From positions 1-64,000 of the forward strand of contig CAJFTM010000004.1 in assembly GCA_904419945.1 (NCBI GenBank): a stretch of 64,000 nt of DNA. The letters run 5' to 3'. Positions within the stretch are counted from its first letter, which is position 1. Each line of letters opens with the position of its first letter. Made by a program: the position numbers and the translations under genes. The notes under the pieces are model-generated. The model did not search any database. It saw nothing but the letters and a program-made list of their open reading frames with translations, and had not been told where the DNA came from. This document shows, in pieces, positions 23,866 to 33,397 of this stretch. Origin of the DNA: an uncultured Clostridia bacterium. GTDB lineage: Bacteria > Bacillota > Clostridia > Christensenellales > Borkfalkiaceae.

Positions 23866-25845
23866 TTATGCGGCCGGAACTTCGCGGACGGCCGCCTTTT
23901 TCTTACCCTTGCTGCCGTAATCGGAGTTGACGCGCATGGCGTTGAGGATGGCGAGCACCGCGACGCCGACATCGCCGAACACCGCCAGCCACATATTGGC
24001 GATGCCCACCGCCGAAAGGATGAGGATTATTGCCTTGACGGCGAGGGAAAATACAATGTTTTCAAACACGATCGCCATCGTCTTTTTGGCGATGCGCTTG
24101 GCGAGGGGCAGGCCGCGCAGGTCATCCTGCATGAGGACGATATCGGACGCCTCGATAGCCGCATCGCTGCCGACGCCGCCCATCGCGATGCCGATATCCG
24201 AACGCATCAGCACAGGCGCGTCGTTGATGCCGTCTCCCACAAAGCAGAGGGCGCCGCCGCGCTCCTCTTTCAGCAGTTTTTCCACCTCTTCCACCTTGTT
24301 TTGGGGAAGAAGCGATGCCTTATAGCCGGTCAGGCCCAGTTCATCCGCGACGCTCGCGGCGACTGCCGGATTGTCGCCGGTGAGCATGACCGTATCGCAC
24401 CCGAGCGCGTTGAGGTCGCCGATGACCTCCTTTGCCTCCGGCTTGACCTCGTCTGCGACGAGCAGCGAGCCGATAAATGCGCCGTCTTTAGCGACATATA
24501 CGACGGTCCCCGCGCCCCTTTCGGGGACATAGGCGATGCCCTTCTCCTCCATGAGCGCGGCATTGCCGCAGAGGATGCTTTCGCCGCCGCGCGCCGCGGC
24601 GATCCCTTTGCCCGCGACATTGGTGAGGGAGTAGCCGGACTCGACCTCTTTGCCGTACCGCGCGACGATAGAGCGCGCGATCGGATGGCTGGAACCCTGC
24701 TCGGCGATGGCAGCGAGGCGGAGCACCTCGTCCGCACGGTCGGCGGGAACGATCTTTGTCACGGCAAAATTCCCCTTGGTGAGGGTACCCGTCTTATCGA
24801 ACACGAATGTATCGGCCTTGTTGAACTTTTCCAGATAATTGGACCCCTTGATGAGGATGCCGTAGCGGGAGGCCGCCCCGATGCCCGCAAAAAAGGAGAG
24901 CGGGATGGAAATGACCAGCGCGCAGGGGCAGGACACGACCAAAAAACTGAGCGCGCGGTACACCCACGTCGACCAATCGCCCGTGATCAGCCCCGGCATC
25001 ACGGCGAGCAGCACCGCCACGATGACGACGGCCGGCGTATAGTACTTGGCGAACTTGGTGATGAAGTTCTCTGCCCTGGACTTCTGCTCGGATGCCGTTT
25101 CCACCAGTTCGAGGATCTTAGAAACGGTCGAATCGTAAAACAGTTTGGTGACGCGCACTTCGATGCGGGAAGTGATATTGACGCAGCCGCTGATCACTTC
25201 TCCCCCCTCCTGCACCTCGCGCGGGAGTGACTCACCCGTCAGTGCGCGGGTATCCAGCGCAGAGGCACCCTTGACGATGACACCGTCCAGAGGGACCTTT
25301 TCGCCCGGATTGACGACGATGACGTCCCCCACGGCGACCTCGCCCGGGTCCACCCTTTCCGCCTTGCCTCCGCGCAGCAGATTGGCATAGTCGGGACGGA
25401 TATCCATGAGGCCGGAGATGGACTTGCGCGAACGGCTGGTGGCGTAATCCTGAAAGAACTCGCCCACCTGATAGAACAGGAGGACGGCGCAGGCTTCGTC
25501 AAAGCCCTCGATCTCCTGCCCCGTTGCGCCGCGGTAGATGGCGAGAGCAAAGGCGCCCAGCGTCGCCACGCACATGAGGAAGTTTTCGTCAAACACCTGC
25601 CCGTGCGCGATGTTGCGCACCGCGCGCCAAAGGACGTCATACCCGATCAGGAGGTAAACGACCAAATACAGGCAAAAAGGGAACACCCATGCCGCAGGGC
25701 TATCGAACACCTCGCCCAACGGCGTCATGCCGGGCACAACGCCCGCCAGCTTATCGGGGATAAAGACAGCGAAAAACAGGATGAGCGCAACGACGATGCG
25801 GGTCAGATTGCGCTTTTGCTTTCTGCTCAGCGAAAAATTTTTCAT
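23866..25845 (-). CDS. Zn2+/Cd2+/Pb2+-type P1B ATPase (ZntA/CadA-like) lacking its own metal-binding domain
   Basis: 659 residues from ATG 25845. Landmarks are the actuator TGES (203-206), the transmembrane metal site SCPCAL (CPC 306-308), the phosphorylation site DKTGT (350-354), SSHPIAR, GDGINDAP and the last-helix FGDVGVAVLAILNAMR. The CPC motif with the last-helix Asp marks the P1B-2 subgroup that exports zinc, cadmium or lead. The usual N-terminal CxxC domain is missing; it is encoded just upstream as a separate 72-residue gene (13-base gap). An ArsR/SmtB-type palindrome overlaps the promoter, which suggests metal induction. Confidence 0.92.
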   Translation of the reverse strand: MKNFSLSRKQKRNLTRIVVALILFFAVFIPDKLAGVVPGMTPLGEVFDSPAAWVFPFCLYLVVYLLIGYDVLWRAVRNIAHGQVFDENFLMCVATLGAFALAIYRGATGQEIEGFDEACAVLLFYQVGEFFQDYATSRSRKSISGLMDIRPDYANLLRGGKAERVDPGEVAVGDVIVVNPGEKVPLDGVIVKGASALDTRALTGESLPREVQEGGEVISGCVNITSRIEVRVTKLFYDSTVSKILELVETASEQKSRAENFITKFAKYYTPAVVIVAVLLAVMPGLITGDWSTWVYRALSFLVVSCPCALVISIPLSFFAGIGAASRYGILIKGSNYLEKFNKADTFVFDKTGTLTKGNFAVTKIVPADRADEVLRLAAIAEQGSSHPIARSIVARYGKEVESGYSLTNVAGKGIAAARGGESILCGNAALMEEKGIAYVPERGAGTVVYVAKDGAFIGSLLVADEVKPEAKEVIGDLNALGCDTVMLTGDNPAVAASVADELGLTGYKASLLPQNKVEEVEKLLKEERGGALCFVGDGINDAPVLMRSDIGIAMGGVGSDAAIEASDIVLMQDDLRGLPLAKRIAKKTMAIVFENIVFSLAVKAIILILSAVGIANMWLAVFGDVGVAVLAILNAMRVNSDYGSKGKKKAAVREVPAA

Positions 25846-25858
25846 ACCCTGTCTCCGC

Positions 25859-26077
25859 TCAGCGAACGATGCGGCAATCCGGCTCCACCCTCTTACAGGT
25901 ATGCACGATGCTGTCCATGATCTCTTCGAAGCGGTCGTCATCCGCCTCGACGGCGAGGCGCTGCGTCAGAAAGCTGACACTCGCCGAATGAACGCCTTCG
26001 ATCTTGTTGATGGCGCGCTCCATTTTTGCGGCGCAGTTGGCACAATCGAGATCTTCCAGCTTGTAGACTTTTTTCAT
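25859..26077 (-). CDS. Stand-alone heavy-metal-associated (HMA) domain protein
   Basis: 72 residues, ferredoxin-like HMA fold. The metal site is DLDCANCAAKM (CxxC), and the family end FEEIMDSIVHTCKRVEPDC has two more Cys. The start ATG at 26077 has CGGAGG upstream. It equals the N-terminal metal-binding domain usually fused to ZntA/CadA ATPases and probably hands metal to the ATPase encoded downstream. The DCANCA context is typical of zinc/cadmium domains more than of copper chaperones. Confidence 0.88.
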   Translation of the reverse strand: MKKVYKLEDLDCANCAAKMERAINKIEGVHSASVSFLTQRLAVEADDDRFEEIMDSIVHTCKRVEPDCRIVR

Positions 26078-26313
26078 ACAAAATCCTCCGTTTTGTCCCG
26101 CCGGGCGGGACCATTGCACGATCATTTTTTGAACAAGGATTCAAATTCCGGATGGACGCATTTTGAGCGGCCCTGGAAAGGGCTCTCCTTTCGCAGCGGG
26201 CGGTCTGTGCGCTCAATCAAGCATGAATTTCGGCGATCCCCGCCGATTTTTTCACCGCTCAGTGCCGCACCGCAATCGTTCTGCGGCGGAAAGCACCTTC
26301 TCTCCCTTCTTTT
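26078..26313 (-). other. Long leader of the metal-export unit, no gene seen
   Basis: About 260 bases lie between the predicted transcription start (near 26337) and the HMA gene. A 69-codon frame exists (26122-26331) but starts with TTG inside the operator and has no ribosome site. I see no recognisable riboswitch. Confidence 0.5.
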
Positions 26314-26372
26314 ATTTGAATACTTTTTCAAATGTTCAATGATAGTATATTCCTTTCGGAGGATTTTGTCAA
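26314..26372 (-). promoter_or_regulatory. Consensus promoter with ArsR/SmtB-like operator
   Basis: On the minus strand TTGACA, a 17-base spacer and TATACT (26372 to 26344). Over the transcription start lies ATTTGAA-N6-TTCAAAT (26314-26333) with an extra GTTCAAT arm up to 26340. TTCAAAT/ATTTGAA palindromes are the typical operator of CadC/SmtB-family metal repressors, and a site at +1 suits repression. No such regulator gene is in the window. Confidence 0.7.
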
Positions 26373-26591
26373 CTGTTTGCCCCGGATTTTCTAAAATATT
26401 TTTTTGTCCTATCTTTCCGCCGTCGGCAGAGAGATCGCTCCTCCCTTCACATTCTAAAAACGCTCCCCTGTCTCATCCGCCGGGTGCCCCGCCTTGTTCC
26501 TTGCTTCCAATACGATCCCGCGGCAATGCCGCACGTGACCCGAACGCCTGCCCGCCTTCTTTCCGGATGCGGGATCCCCTGCAAAACGGCA

Positions 26592-26627
26592 GCAGGCCCC
26601 GCGCACCTTTCGGTGCGCGGGGCCTGC
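26592..26627 (-). terminator. Hairpin ending the ribosomal superoperon
   Basis: A perfect 16-bp stem GCAGGCCCCGCGCACC with a GAAA tetraloop starts 60 bases after the rplQ stop. The tail TGCCGTTTTGC has only a short T run, so termination may be imperfect. Between 26373 and 26591 I see nothing else. Confidence 0.7.
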
Positions 26628-26687
26628 GTCGCGGTCAAAACCGCATCTTTTGAAAAAAGAATTCTGCTGTTGGCTGTTTGATCACGC

Positions 26688-27203
26688 TCAGACGAGCTCG
26701 ATGATCGCGGTCTCGGCAGCGTCGCCGCGGCGCTCACCCAAGGTGATGATGCGGGTATAACCGCCGCCGCAGTTCTTTTCATCGTTGCGCTGCGCATATT
26801 TGGGAGCGATCTCGTTGAAGAGCTTTTCGATGAGCGGGTGCGCGACGTCCTTGGTGCGGGCCTTATACGCAGACTTGCTCTCGTTAAAAGCCTTGATCTC
26901 CTGCAGATCATACAGCTTGCCCATGATACGGCGGCGCGCGGCGAGCTTCTTCGGGCCGTCCTTGACGACGGTCACCGTGACCTCGCGCTCCTTCTTACCC
27001 GTCTTTTCCGTAACGACCTTCTGGCTTTCAATGGTGTCGTCATAGCTGTTGATCGCCGCCGTGATGATTTTTTCGACGTACGACTGCAGCTCTTTGGCGC
27101 GCGCTTTAGTCGTCTCTATTTTTCCGTACCAGAGAAGGCAGGAAGCCTGGTTTCTCAAAATGGCGAGGCGCTGTTCGCTCGTTCTGCCCAATTTTCCCGG
27201 CAT
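26688..27203 (-). CDS. rplQ: 50S ribosomal protein L17 with internal insertion
   Basis: 171 residues, against about 110-130 in most bacteria. The N-terminus MPGKLGRTSEQRLAILRNQA and the C-terminal GGYTRIITLGERRGDAAE are standard L17. About 50 extra residues lie in the middle (roughly 55-110, Lys/Thr/Val-rich). Last gene of the ribosomal superoperon that runs leftward from rpsJ. Confidence 0.94.
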   Translation of the reverse strand: MPGKLGRTSEQRLAILRNQASCLLWYGKIETTKARAKELQSYVEKIITAAINSYDDTIESQKVVTEKTGKKEREVTVTVVKDGPKKLAARRRIMGKLYDLQEIKAFNESKSAYKARTKDVAHPLIEKLFNEIAPKYAQRNDEKNCGGGYTRIITLGERRGDAAETAIIELV

Positions 27204-27207
27204 AATG

Positions 27208-28164
27208 TTAATCCTCCTTTTTTTCTAACGAAAGACCGTAGGACTCCAATTTTTGGATGACCTCGTCCAACGACTTCCGGCCGAGGTTGCGGACTTTGAG
27301 CATCTCGTCCTCGGTCTTTTTGGTTAAATCTTCGACAGTGTGGATATTGGCGCGCTTGAGGCAGTTATAGGAACGGACGGAGAGGTCCATATCCTCGATG
27401 GCCATTGCGAGCACCTGCTGCTGCTTGTCGTCCTCGTTTTTGACGAGGATGTCCATGCCCTTGATCGAATCGCTCAGGTTCACGAACAGGCCGATATGGT
27501 CCTGCATGATCTTCGCCGCAAGGGAGACGATCTCTTTTGCGGAAAAGGCGCCGTTCGTCCAAACTTCCATGACGAGCTTGTCATAGTCGATGCTCTGGCC
27601 GACGCGCGTGCTCTCGACGTTGTAATTGACCTTTTTGACGGGCGTATAGATGGAATCGACGGGGATATAGCCGATGGGATGATTCTTGTTGGAACCGGCC
27701 CCCTGATAACCCCTGCCGCGCCCGACGGTCAACTCAAAATCGAGTTTGGCACCCTCGTCGACGGTGCAGATGTATTGTTCTTTGTTGATGATCTCCACTT
27801 CGGCATCCACGTTGAGATCGCCGCCCGTGATGACGGCGGGACCTTCCTTGACCAGATGCAGCGTCTTGACAAAATCTTTGTCCGTCGTCGACGTCTGGAT
27901 CGCGAGGGTCTTTAAATTGAGGATGATCTCGGGGACGTCCTCTTTGACGCCGGGGATCGCCGAAAATTCATGCTTGACCAAGCCGTCCGGATAAAAGCGG
28001 ATGCCCTGCACCGCCGCACCCGGAAGCGCCGAAAGAAGTATCCTTCTCAAACAGTTGCCGATTGTGAGACCGAAACCCTTTTCGAGTGGTTCGACGACGA
28101 TTTTCGCGTAGCTCTTCTCCTCGTTTTCCTCTACCTCGATGCGGGGCATATCCATTTCGATCAT
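27208..28164 (-). CDS. rpoA: RNA polymerase alpha subunit
   Basis: 318 residues. The N-terminal assembly domain (FGLTIGNCLRRILLSALPG) and the C-terminal DNA- and activator-binding domain (YNCLKRANIHTVEDL, VRNLGRKSLDEV) are joined by a short linker. Alpha dimers nucleate RNA polymerase assembly. It sits 32 bases after rpsD and 4 before rplQ, the standard order. Confidence 0.97.
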   Translation of the reverse strand: MIEMDMPRIEVEENEEKSYAKIVVEPLEKGFGLTIGNCLRRILLSALPGAAVQGIRFYPDGLVKHEFSAIPGVKEDVPEIILNLKTLAIQTSTTDKDFVKTLHLVKEGPAVITGGDLNVDAEVEIINKEQYICTVDEGAKLDFELTVGRGRGYQGAGSNKNHPIGYIPVDSIYTPVKKVNYNVESTRVGQSIDYDKLVMEVWTNGAFSAKEIVSLAAKIMQDHIGLFVNLSDSIKGMDILVKNEDDKQQQVLAMAIEDMDLSVRSYNCLKRANIHTVEDLTKKTEDEMLKVRNLGRKSLDEVIQKLESYGLSLEKKED

Positions 28165-28196
28165 GCGTTATTACCTCCTTGCTTCGGCGTTGCTAC

Positions 28197-28820
28197 TTAC
28201 TTGGAGTACAGCTCGACGATCATGTGTTCGGAAATCTGACTGTCAATATCCTCTCTTGTAGGAAGCGCGATCACCTTGCCTTCCAATTTTTCGGGGTCGA
28301 ACTCCAGCCATTTGGGCATATTGCCTACCTTCATGGCCTTGATCTGTTCGAAGTATTTATCCTTTTTGCGGTTTTCCTTGACGGCGATCACATCGCCCGC
28401 CTTGACGATATAGGAGGGAACGTTGACCGTTTTGCCGTTGACGGAGAAGTGCGCATGGTTGACCAGCTGGCGCGCCTGCGCGCGGGATCCGCCGATACCC
28501 ATACGATAGATGACATTGTCGAGGCGGCGCTCGAGCAGGGAGAGCATGTTTTCACCGGTGATGCCCTTCATGCGGTCAGCCATTTCATAATATTTATGGA
28601 ACTGGCCTTCCTGCACGCCGTAGATGCGCTTGGTCTTCTGCTTTTCGCGCAGCTGCAGGCCGTATTCGGAGACCTTTTTGCGGGATGCGCCGTGCGCGCC
28701 GGGCGCGACGGGGCGCTTTTCAAACGCGCATTTCGAAGAATAGCAGCGGTCGCCCTTCAAAAAGAGTTTTGCGCCCTCTCTGCGGCAGAGACGGCATTTG
28801 GAATCTCTGTATGTTGCCAT
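28197..28820 (-). CDS. rpsD: 30S ribosomal protein S4
   Basis: 207 residues, with an S4 RNA-binding domain ([20 protein letters not shown]) and an N-terminal zinc-knuckle-like CRLCRREG segment. Primary 16S rRNA binder and, in other bacteria, translational repressor of the alpha operon. Its location between rpsK and rpoA is the usual clostridial one. Confidence 0.97.
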   Translation of the reverse strand: MATYRDSKCRLCRREGAKLFLKGDRCYSSKCAFEKRPVAPGAHGASRKKVSEYGLQLREKQKTKRIYGVQEGQFHKYYEMADRMKGITGENMLSLLERRLDNVIYRMGIGGSRAQARQLVNHAHFSVNGKTVNVPSYIVKAGDVIAVKENRKKDKYFEQIKAMKVGNMPKWLEFDPEKLEGKVIALPTREDIDSQISEHMIVELYSK

Positions 28821-28838
28821 AGATCTGTTCTCCTTTTA

Positions 28839-29237
28839 TTATACTCTGCGGCGCTTCGGGGGCCGGCAACCATTGTGCGGGATGGGCGAAACGTCTGTGA
28901 TCAGCGTGATCTCGAGATCGGCGGCGGCGAGTGCGCGGATAGCCGCCTCTCTGCCTGCGCCCGGTCCCTTGACATACACTTCGACCGAGCGGAGCCCGTG
29001 CTCCTTTGCGATGCGTGCGGCGGTATCGGCCGCGGATTGTGCTGCGAACGGCGTGCCCTTGCGCGAACCCTTGAAGCCGAGGCTGCCTGCGCTCGACCAG
29101 GAGATCGCGTTACCGCTCATATCCGTGATCGTGACCAGCGTGTTGTTGAACGAGGACTGGATATGCGCCTGGCCCTTGTCGACCTTTTTCAGCTCTTTGC
29201 GGCGGCGTACCTGCGCGACTTTTTTTGTTGCTGCCAT
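28839..29237 (-). CDS. rpsK: 30S ribosomal protein S11
   Basis: 132 residues, with the typical [32 protein letters not shown] and C-terminal [13 protein letters not shown]. Platform protein near the decoding centre and Shine-Dalgarno helix. Confidence 0.97.
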   Translation of the reverse strand: MAATKKVAQVRRRKELKKVDKGQAHIQSSFNNTLVTITDMSGNAISWSSAGSLGFKGSRKGTPFAAQSAADTAARIAKEHGLRSVEVYVKGPGAGREAAIRALAAADLEITLITDVSPIPHNGCRPPKRRRV

Positions 29238-29256
29238 AGTATCTTATCCTCCTCGA

Positions 29257-29625
29257 TTATTTCTTCTTCTTCGCAACTGTGCGGCGCGGGCCCTTACGGG
29301 TGCGCGCATTGCGCTTGGAGCTCTGCCCGCGGACAGGCAGGCCCTTTCTGTGGCGGATGCCGCGATAGCACCCGATCTCCATCAGGCGCTTGATGTTCAG
29401 GTTGACCTCGCCGCGGAGTTCGCCCTCCACGCGCACATTGTGGTCGATATATTCTCTCAGCTTCGAAACGTCGTTCTCGTCCAGATCTTTGACGCGCGTG
29501 TCGGGATCGATCCCCGTCGCCGCCAGGATCTTTTTGGACGTAGTAAGACCGATTCCGTAGATATAGGTAAGACCGATTTCCACCCGCTTTTCTCTGGGCA
29601 GATCTACACCGGCGATACGTGCCAT
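29257..29625 (-). CDS. rpsM: 30S ribosomal protein S13
   Basis: 122 residues: [20 protein letters not shown] at the start, [17 protein letters not shown], and a basic tail ending KKKK. Contacts the P-site tRNA and forms the B1 intersubunit bridges. Confidence 0.97.
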   Translation of the reverse strand: MARIAGVDLPREKRVEIGLTYIYGIGLTTSKKILAATGIDPDTRVKDLDENDVSKLREYIDHNVRVEGELRGEVNLNIKRLMEIGCYRGIRHRKGLPVRGQSSKRNARTRKGPRRTVAKKKK

Positions 29626-29747
29626 TTGTCCTGTTGACCTCCGTTTGGATTTTTAATGGTTGTTTGTATATTCCGTTCGATGCGCGCGCGCCTGCAAAAA
29701 TTCGGAATGGCGCCGGCGCCGCCGCGCTCGAGATTGTTTTCGCGCGA

Positions 29748-29864
29748 TCAGCCCTGTCTCTGCTTATGGCTCTTGTTCTTGGAGCAGATGACCATGACCT
29801 TGCCGTTTCTCTTAATGACTTTGCACTTGTCGCACATCGGCTTGACAGACGGTCTGACTTTCAT
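29748..29864 (-). CDS. rpmJ: 50S ribosomal protein L36
   Basis: 38 residues, too short for many gene finders, reading [20 protein letters not shown] then [18 protein letters not shown]. The C-x2-C...C...H zinc ligands are kept, so this is the zinc-binding C+ form. GGAGG lies just upstream of the ATG at 29864. Between it and infA is a 113-base gap with a small GC hairpin. Confidence 0.95.
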   Translation of the reverse strand: MKVRPSVKPMCDKCKVIKRNGKVMVICSKNKSHKQRQG

Positions 29865-29977
29865 TTTATGATTCCTCCGAAAATATTCTGCAAAAAGTTT
29901 GCGGCACTCCTCCCCTGTGGGGAGATGCCGGTTTGCCCGCGGAGCCGGTCCGGCGCCGCCGGCGGAAACGCTCGGCC

Positions 29978-30199
29978 TCAGTTCTTGCTGCGCCAGGTGA
30001 TGCGGCCCTTGGTCAAATCGTACGGGCTCATTTCCAGCTTTACCGTGTCGCCCGGGATGATGCGGATGTAATTCATGCGCAGCTTGCCGGAAATGTACGC
30101 CGTGATCACGTACCCGTTGGAGAGCTGCACTTTGAACGTGGCGTTCGGCAATGCTTCGATGATCTTACCTTCCGCTTCGATGACGTCGTCTTTAGACAC
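29978..30199 (-). CDS. infA: Translation initiation factor IF-1
   Basis: 73 residues, a single OB fold: [25 protein letters not shown]-equivalent [14 protein letters not shown], and [11 protein letters not shown]. Blocks the A site during initiation. Usual place after map and before rpmJ. Confidence 0.96.
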   Translation of the reverse strand: MSKDDVIEAEGKIIEALPNATFKVQLSNGYVITAYISGKLRMNYIRIIPGDTVKLEMSPYDLTKGRITWRSKN

Positions 30200-30220
30200 A
30201 ATCTTTCCTCCGAAAATGAT

Positions 30221-30511
30221 CTATTGCTCCGCGGCCTGCCCGCGTTCGCGCGCCAGGCGCAGGAGCTGCGCACGGACTTCACTGTTCACGTCCTTGCCCG
30301 CAAGGGCAGCCGACGCGAGTTCCGGCCAAAATGCCGGCAGCAGCCGCACATGCTTCCCGTTTTTGCGCTTCGGCCGGCCGATCGGGCGGTATTTGCCGTC
30401 CGTCAGCAGCAGTGCATCCCCTTCGATGCCCAAGATCAGGTAGTACCTGCCCTTATCTCTTCCGGCAATGCTCTGCGCTGCGCCGCCAAGCTGCGGTATC
30501 TGTACTTTCAT
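30221..30511 (-). CDS. KOW-domain RNA-binding protein (L14e/L6e/L27e-like)
   Basis: 96 residues. The N-terminal half AQSIAGRDKGRYYLILGIEG and DGKYRPIGRPKRKNGKHV is the KOW-type fold seen in small proteins encoded between map and infA in many clostridia. They resemble archaeal and eukaryotic L14e and are thought to bind RNA or the ribosome. The Ala/Glu-rich C-terminus is a lineage extension. It ends 22 bases before infA. Confidence 0.85.
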   Translation of the reverse strand: MKVQIPQLGGAAQSIAGRDKGRYYLILGIEGDALLLTDGKYRPIGRPKRKNGKHVRLLPAFWPELASAALAGKDVNSEVRAQLLRLARERGQAAEQ

Positions 30512-30517
30512 GGCGCT

Positions 30518-31261
30518 TTACAGGGTCAATATTTCAACTCCGTCCTCGCGGATGACCACCGTATTTTCATAATGGGCGGCAGGCTTTTGATCCTGCGTGA
30601 CGGCCGTCCAGCCGTCCGCCAACACTTTTACGCGGCGATCCCCCGCCAAGATCATCGGCTCGATGCACAGCACGGTGCCCGCCCGCAGGCGAACGCCCGT
30701 TCCCCTCTTCCCGTAGTTGGGAACGGAGGGATCTTCGTGCATGTCGTGCCCGATGCCGTGCCCGACGTATTCGCGCACGACGGAAAATCCGTTTTCTTCC
30801 GCATGCTTCTGTACCGCGGCGCCGATGTCGTACAGCGGCGTGCCCGCGCGCAGGTTTTCCACTGCCTTCCAAAAGCATTCTTCCGTAACGCGGATGAGTT
30901 TGCTCTTTTCCTCGTCGACCTGCCCGACCGCAAAGGTACGGGCACCGTCGCCGTGGAATCCGTTTTTATAGGCGCACAGGTCGATGCTGACGATATCCCC
31001 CTCGCGCAGGATGCGCGGACCGGGGATGCCGTGTACGACCTCTTCGTTGACAGAGGCGCAGATGCTGGCGGGATATCCGCAATACCCCAAACAGGACGGG
31101 ACCGCCCCGCGGGAACGGATGTACGCCTCCGCGCGTTCGTCCAGCTCCTGCGTGCTGACGCCGGGGCGGACGAGCGAACCGATGTAGGTGAGCGTGTCGC
31201 GCACGATGGCGCAGGGCTCGCGCATGGCATCGATCTCTTGCTCAGTCTTTACGATGATCAT
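30518..31261 (-). CDS. map: Methionine aminopeptidase, type I
   Basis: 247 residues. It removes the N-terminal Met. The dinuclear metal ligands are in SIDLCAYKNGFHGDGA (two Asp), GHGIGHDMHE (His), and CIEPM and the final VIREDGVEILT (Glu). No N-terminal zinc finger extension. Lies 15 bases after adk. Confidence 0.96.
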   Translation of the reverse strand: MIIVKTEQEIDAMREPCAIVRDTLTYIGSLVRPGVSTQELDERAEAYIRSRGAVPSCLGYCGYPASICASVNEEVVHGIPGPRILREGDIVSIDLCAYKNGFHGDGARTFAVGQVDEEKSKLIRVTEECFWKAVENLRAGTPLYDIGAAVQKHAEENGFSVVREYVGHGIGHDMHEDPSVPNYGKRGTGVRLRAGTVLCIEPMILAGDRRVKVLADGWTAVTQDQKPAAHYENTVVIREDGVEILTL

Positions 31262-31276
31262 GTTCGCCTTCTTTGC

Positions 31277-31900
31277 TTATTTGTCCAGTGCCGCGCAGAT
31301 GCGCGCAAACACTTCGTCGATCGCGCCGACGCCGTCGATATCGATCAGCACGCCCTTGTTCCTGTAATAATCGATCAAAGGCGCGGTCTGCTCGGTATAC
31401 ACCTTCAGGCGGTTGCCGACCGTCTCTTCATTGTCGTCCTTGCGCTGATACAGCTCGCCGCCGCACTTTTCGCAGGTGGTCTTGCCGTTCAGGAAGTTGA
31501 CGTGGTAGCTCTCGCCGCAGCTCTTGCAGACGCGGCGCCCGCACAGGCGGTCCATCAGCAGGGACAGATCGATCTGAATGTTGATGACGGCATCCACATT
31601 CGAGAATTTGTCCAGCTCCTGCGCCTGGAACAGGTTGCGGGGGAACCCGTCGAGGAGGTAACCGCCCTTGCAGTCCGCCTCGGCGAGGCGGCCCTCAACG
31701 ATCTTGCAGGTGACCTCATCGGGAACGAGCTGACCCTTGTCGGTATACGACTTTGCCAAAAGCCCGATCTCGGTGCCGCGCTTGATGTTGTCGCGGAAGA
31801 TATCGCCCGTCGAAATGTGCGGCAGGTGGTACTTTTCCGAGATGCGCGTCGCCTGTGTGCCCTTGCCGGCACCCGGCGCGCCCAACAAAATGATGTTCAT
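31277..31900 (-). CDS. adk: Adenylate kinase with zinc-binding lid
   Basis: 207 residues. P-loop GAPGAGKGTQ, AMP site STGDIFRDNIKRGTE, and DGFPRNLFQAQELD. The lid has four cysteines (CKSCGESYHV and TTCEKCGG), the zinc form common in Gram-positive bacteria. Converts ATP and AMP to two ADP. A 171-base gap before it, after secY, may hold a weak internal promoter. Confidence 0.97.
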   Translation of the reverse strand: MNIILLGAPGAGKGTQATRISEKYHLPHISTGDIFRDNIKRGTEIGLLAKSYTDKGQLVPDEVTCKIVEGRLAEADCKGGYLLDGFPRNLFQAQELDKFSNVDAVINIQIDLSLLMDRLCGRRVCKSCGESYHVNFLNGKTTCEKCGGELYQRKDDNEETVGNRLKVYTEQTAPLIDYYRNKGVLIDIDGVGAIDEVFARICAALDK

Positions 31901-32071
31901 GGGGTTGCCCTCCTCTCGGTTAAATTTTTATTTTGTTTTATTTTTTTGGTTTCCGATCGCCTGCGAGACGAGGAAAGCGAGCCTTTTGCGAGGAAAGTGT
32001 ACACAGACGTACCCGACCCGAGCAAAAGCGATGCTTGACGAAGTATTGCAGGATGAACGGGAAGCAAAAAA

Positions 32072-33397
32072 TTATTTCAGGAAGCCCTTATAGTTCTTCA
32101 TCATCAACTGCGACTGCAGCTGCTTGTCAAACTCGAGCGCGACGGACACTACGATGAGGATACCGGTCGTCGAGAAGACGTTGACATACTGGTTGCCGGC
32201 AAAGCTAAAGGCGAAGGACGGAACAAACGCGACCAACGAGAGGAAGATGGCGCCGAACAGCGTGATGCGGTTGGAGATCTTCTTCAGGTAGTCGGCCGTC
32301 GGCCTGCCCGGGCGGATGCCGGGGATAAAGCCGCCGTTCTGCTGGATGCTCTTGGAGATGTCTTCCGGATTGAACTGGATCTGCGCGTAGAAGAAAGAGA
32401 ACGCGAAGATGAGCAGGCACAATACGAGGATATAGACCCAGCCCCAAGGCCCTTGGCCGTTACTGATGTTCTGTGCATACCAGCTGGTCGAATAGCCGTC
32501 CCAGAACAGGCCCATGATCAGGTCGGGAAGGCTGATGATCGCAAACGCAAAGATGAGGGGCATGACGCCGCTGCCCGAGATCTTGATCGGGATGACGGTG
32601 GACTGCCCGCCGTACATTTTGCGGCCCTTGACCTGCTTGGCGTACTGCACGGGGATGCGGCGCTCGGCAAGGTCGACTGCGACGATGGCGCCGAAGATGA
32701 CGACCGCGATGATGACAAACAGGATGAGAGAAATGACCGAACCGATCTCGAACGTACCGGCAACTGCCTGCTGGATCGGATCGATGAACAACGTCATGCC
32801 TGCCGTCGAAATAATGCCGAGGAAGATGATGAGCGAAATGCCGTTGCCGACACCGTATTCGGTGATGCGCTCGCCCAGCCACATGGTGAGCATGGCGCCC
32901 GCGGAATACAGGATGATCATATAGATATAGACGAGCCAGCGCTGGTTGCCGAACAGGGCGAGGACCTGCGAACTGATCGAATCCTCTTCGCCGCTGTTGC
33001 CGAAGGCGATAACGACGCCGACCGCCTGGATGATGGCGAGGGCAAGGGTCAGCCACCGCGTGATGGCGGCGATCTTCTTTTTACCCTCTTCGCCCTGCTT
33101 CGTGAGGCGCTCGAGCGCGGGGATGCCGACGCAGAGCAGCTGCACGATAATGGACGAGTTGATGTACGGCCCGATACCGAGCGCAAACAGCGTGCCGTTG
33201 GCGAGCGCGCCGCCCGTGACGCTGTTCATCAGGTTCAAGAAGTTATTCCCCTCGACCATTCCGGAAAAGACGCTGTTGTCCAGTCCCGGGATCGGGATAT
33301 AGCAGCCGAGGCGATAAACGAGCAAAAGGAGAAGCGTGATGATGAGCTTCTTCCGGATCTCTTTGACTTTAAAAGCGTTTTTTAAAGTTTCGAACAT
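32072..33397 (-). CDS. secY: Protein translocase subunit SecY
   Basis: 441 residues with ten hydrophobic helices. The plug and pore helix region reads IPIPGLDNSVFSGM, and loop QFNPEDISKSIQQNGGFIPG and GRPTADYLKKI are typical. Channel subunit of the SecYEG translocon. Standard position between rplO and adk. Confidence 0.97.
   Translation of the reverse strand: MFETLKNAFKVKEIRKKLIITLLLLLVYRLGCYIPIPGLDNSVFSGMVEGNNFLNLMNSVTGGALANGTLFALGIGPYINSSIIVQLLCVGIPALERLTKQGEEGKKKIAAITRWLTLALAIIQAVGVVIAFGNSGEEDSISSQVLALFGNQRWLVYIYMIILYSAGAMLTMWLGERITEYGVGNGISLIIFLGIISTAGMTLFIDPIQQAVAGTFEIGSVISLILFVIIAVVIFGAIVAVDLAERRIPVQYAKQVKGRKMYGGQSTVIPIKISGSGVMPLIFAFAIISLPDLIMGLFWDGYSTSWYAQNISNGQGPWGWVYILVLCLLIFAFSFFYAQIQFNPEDISKSIQQNGGFIPGIRPGRPTADYLKKISNRITLFGAIFLSLVAFVPSFAFSFAGNQYVNVFSTTGILIVVSVALEFDKQLQSQLMMKNYKGFLK

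Noticed and set aside
26122-26331. 69-codon frame in the leader of the metal-export unit
   Set aside because: It needs a TTG start inside the operator almost at the transcription start, has no ribosome site, and the product has no recognisable features.
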